DNA from: an uncultured Chlorobiaceae bacterium | GTDB taxonomy: Bacteria; Bacteroidota; Chlorobiia; Chlorobiales; Chlorobiaceae | DNA: 42,686 bases | Direction: 5' to 3' | Assembly (NCBI GenBank): GCA_903869365.1 | Contig: CAIPYV010000042.1 | Location: 1 to 42,686, forward strand | In this document: positions 42,533-42,686 of the stretch, piece by piece | Position numbering within the stretch: position 1 is the stretch's first letter | How the letters are laid out: every line of letters begins with the position of its first letter | The notes under the pieces: generated by a model | Databases searched by the model: none | Told to the model about the DNA's origin: nothing | The model's input: only the letters and a program-made list of their open reading frames with translations | Program-made: the position numbers and the translations under genes

Positions 42533-42686
42533 AAATTTTCTGGCAAAAAGAACTAAAAAAAACTATAAATTTTCTGTATTCTTAAAAAACTCTTAAAAAA
42601 TTAATTTGCTGGTTATCATAACAATGGTTAAGTTTTTTACGAGTCGAAGTAATAGATAACACAGAAAGAAATCTGTGATTTTCAAG

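Overview
The window looks like part of a green sulfur bacterium (Chlorobium-type) chromosome. The evidence is a chlorophyll/bacteriochlorophyll synthase-like prenyltransferase (40898-41791), a NifH of 274 residues once a frameshift is repaired, large PAS/GAF sensor kinases, a MsrB-MsrA fusion and moderate GC. The genus is inferred; there is no rRNA to confirm it.

Region 1-7100 is a graveyard of mobile DNA. It holds C-terminal scraps of an IS transposase (3-98), a Tn3-family TnpA (1558-1743) and perhaps an IS701-type transposase (7016-7084), a ParDE-like toxin-antitoxin pair, a truncated resolvase, an Rpn-type nuclease fragment and two beheaded or gutted genes. Two 38-bp Tn3-type terminal repeats (2547-2584 and 5968-6005, each GGGG...TAAG, facing each other) bound a 3.46-kb segment. 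It has no transposase and carries an intact PAS-GAF-PAS-GAF-GGDEF diguanylate cyclase. One repeat abuts a truncated SGNH acyltransferase gene, the other a truncated histidine kinase-receiver gene.

Region 7100-16200 holds an extradiol dioxygenase (YgiD type), a YceI protein whose signal peptide is missing at a deletion joint, two large paralogous sensor kinases (the second a hybrid with a receiver) with related upstream DNA, and an H-NS-like protein. Region 16460-23100 holds an MTD1-like methylene-THF dehydrogenase, an exported HAD phosphatase and a four-gene biotin-dependent carboxyltransferase operon. That operon resembles transcarboxylase 5S, 12S and 1.3S plus an OadG-like piece. The first gene appears to start at ATA, where a good Shine-Dalgarno and the family N-terminus require a start.

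Region 23200-28200 is a reduced molybdenum/nitrogenase locus: modA with a ModE-like operator, nifH behind a sigma-54 promoter and a NifA-type upstream site but with a one-base frameshift, a short NifB/NifX-like tail, a truncated hydrolase, higBA and modE. Neither modBC nor nifDK is present. Region 28200-36700 has a YbhB-like protein, Ogt, an RND efflux operon (adaptor, pump, outer-membrane channel) preceded by a possible leader peptide and terminator, and a ferredoxin-NADP reductase family protein. The rest (36700-42686) holds tRNA-Val(CAC), a PAP2 phosphatase, the lipoprotein MsrBA, a LOG-family enzyme, a glycosyltransferase, the pigment synthase and small membrane proteins. CCTATAGG-type hairpins recur between genes.
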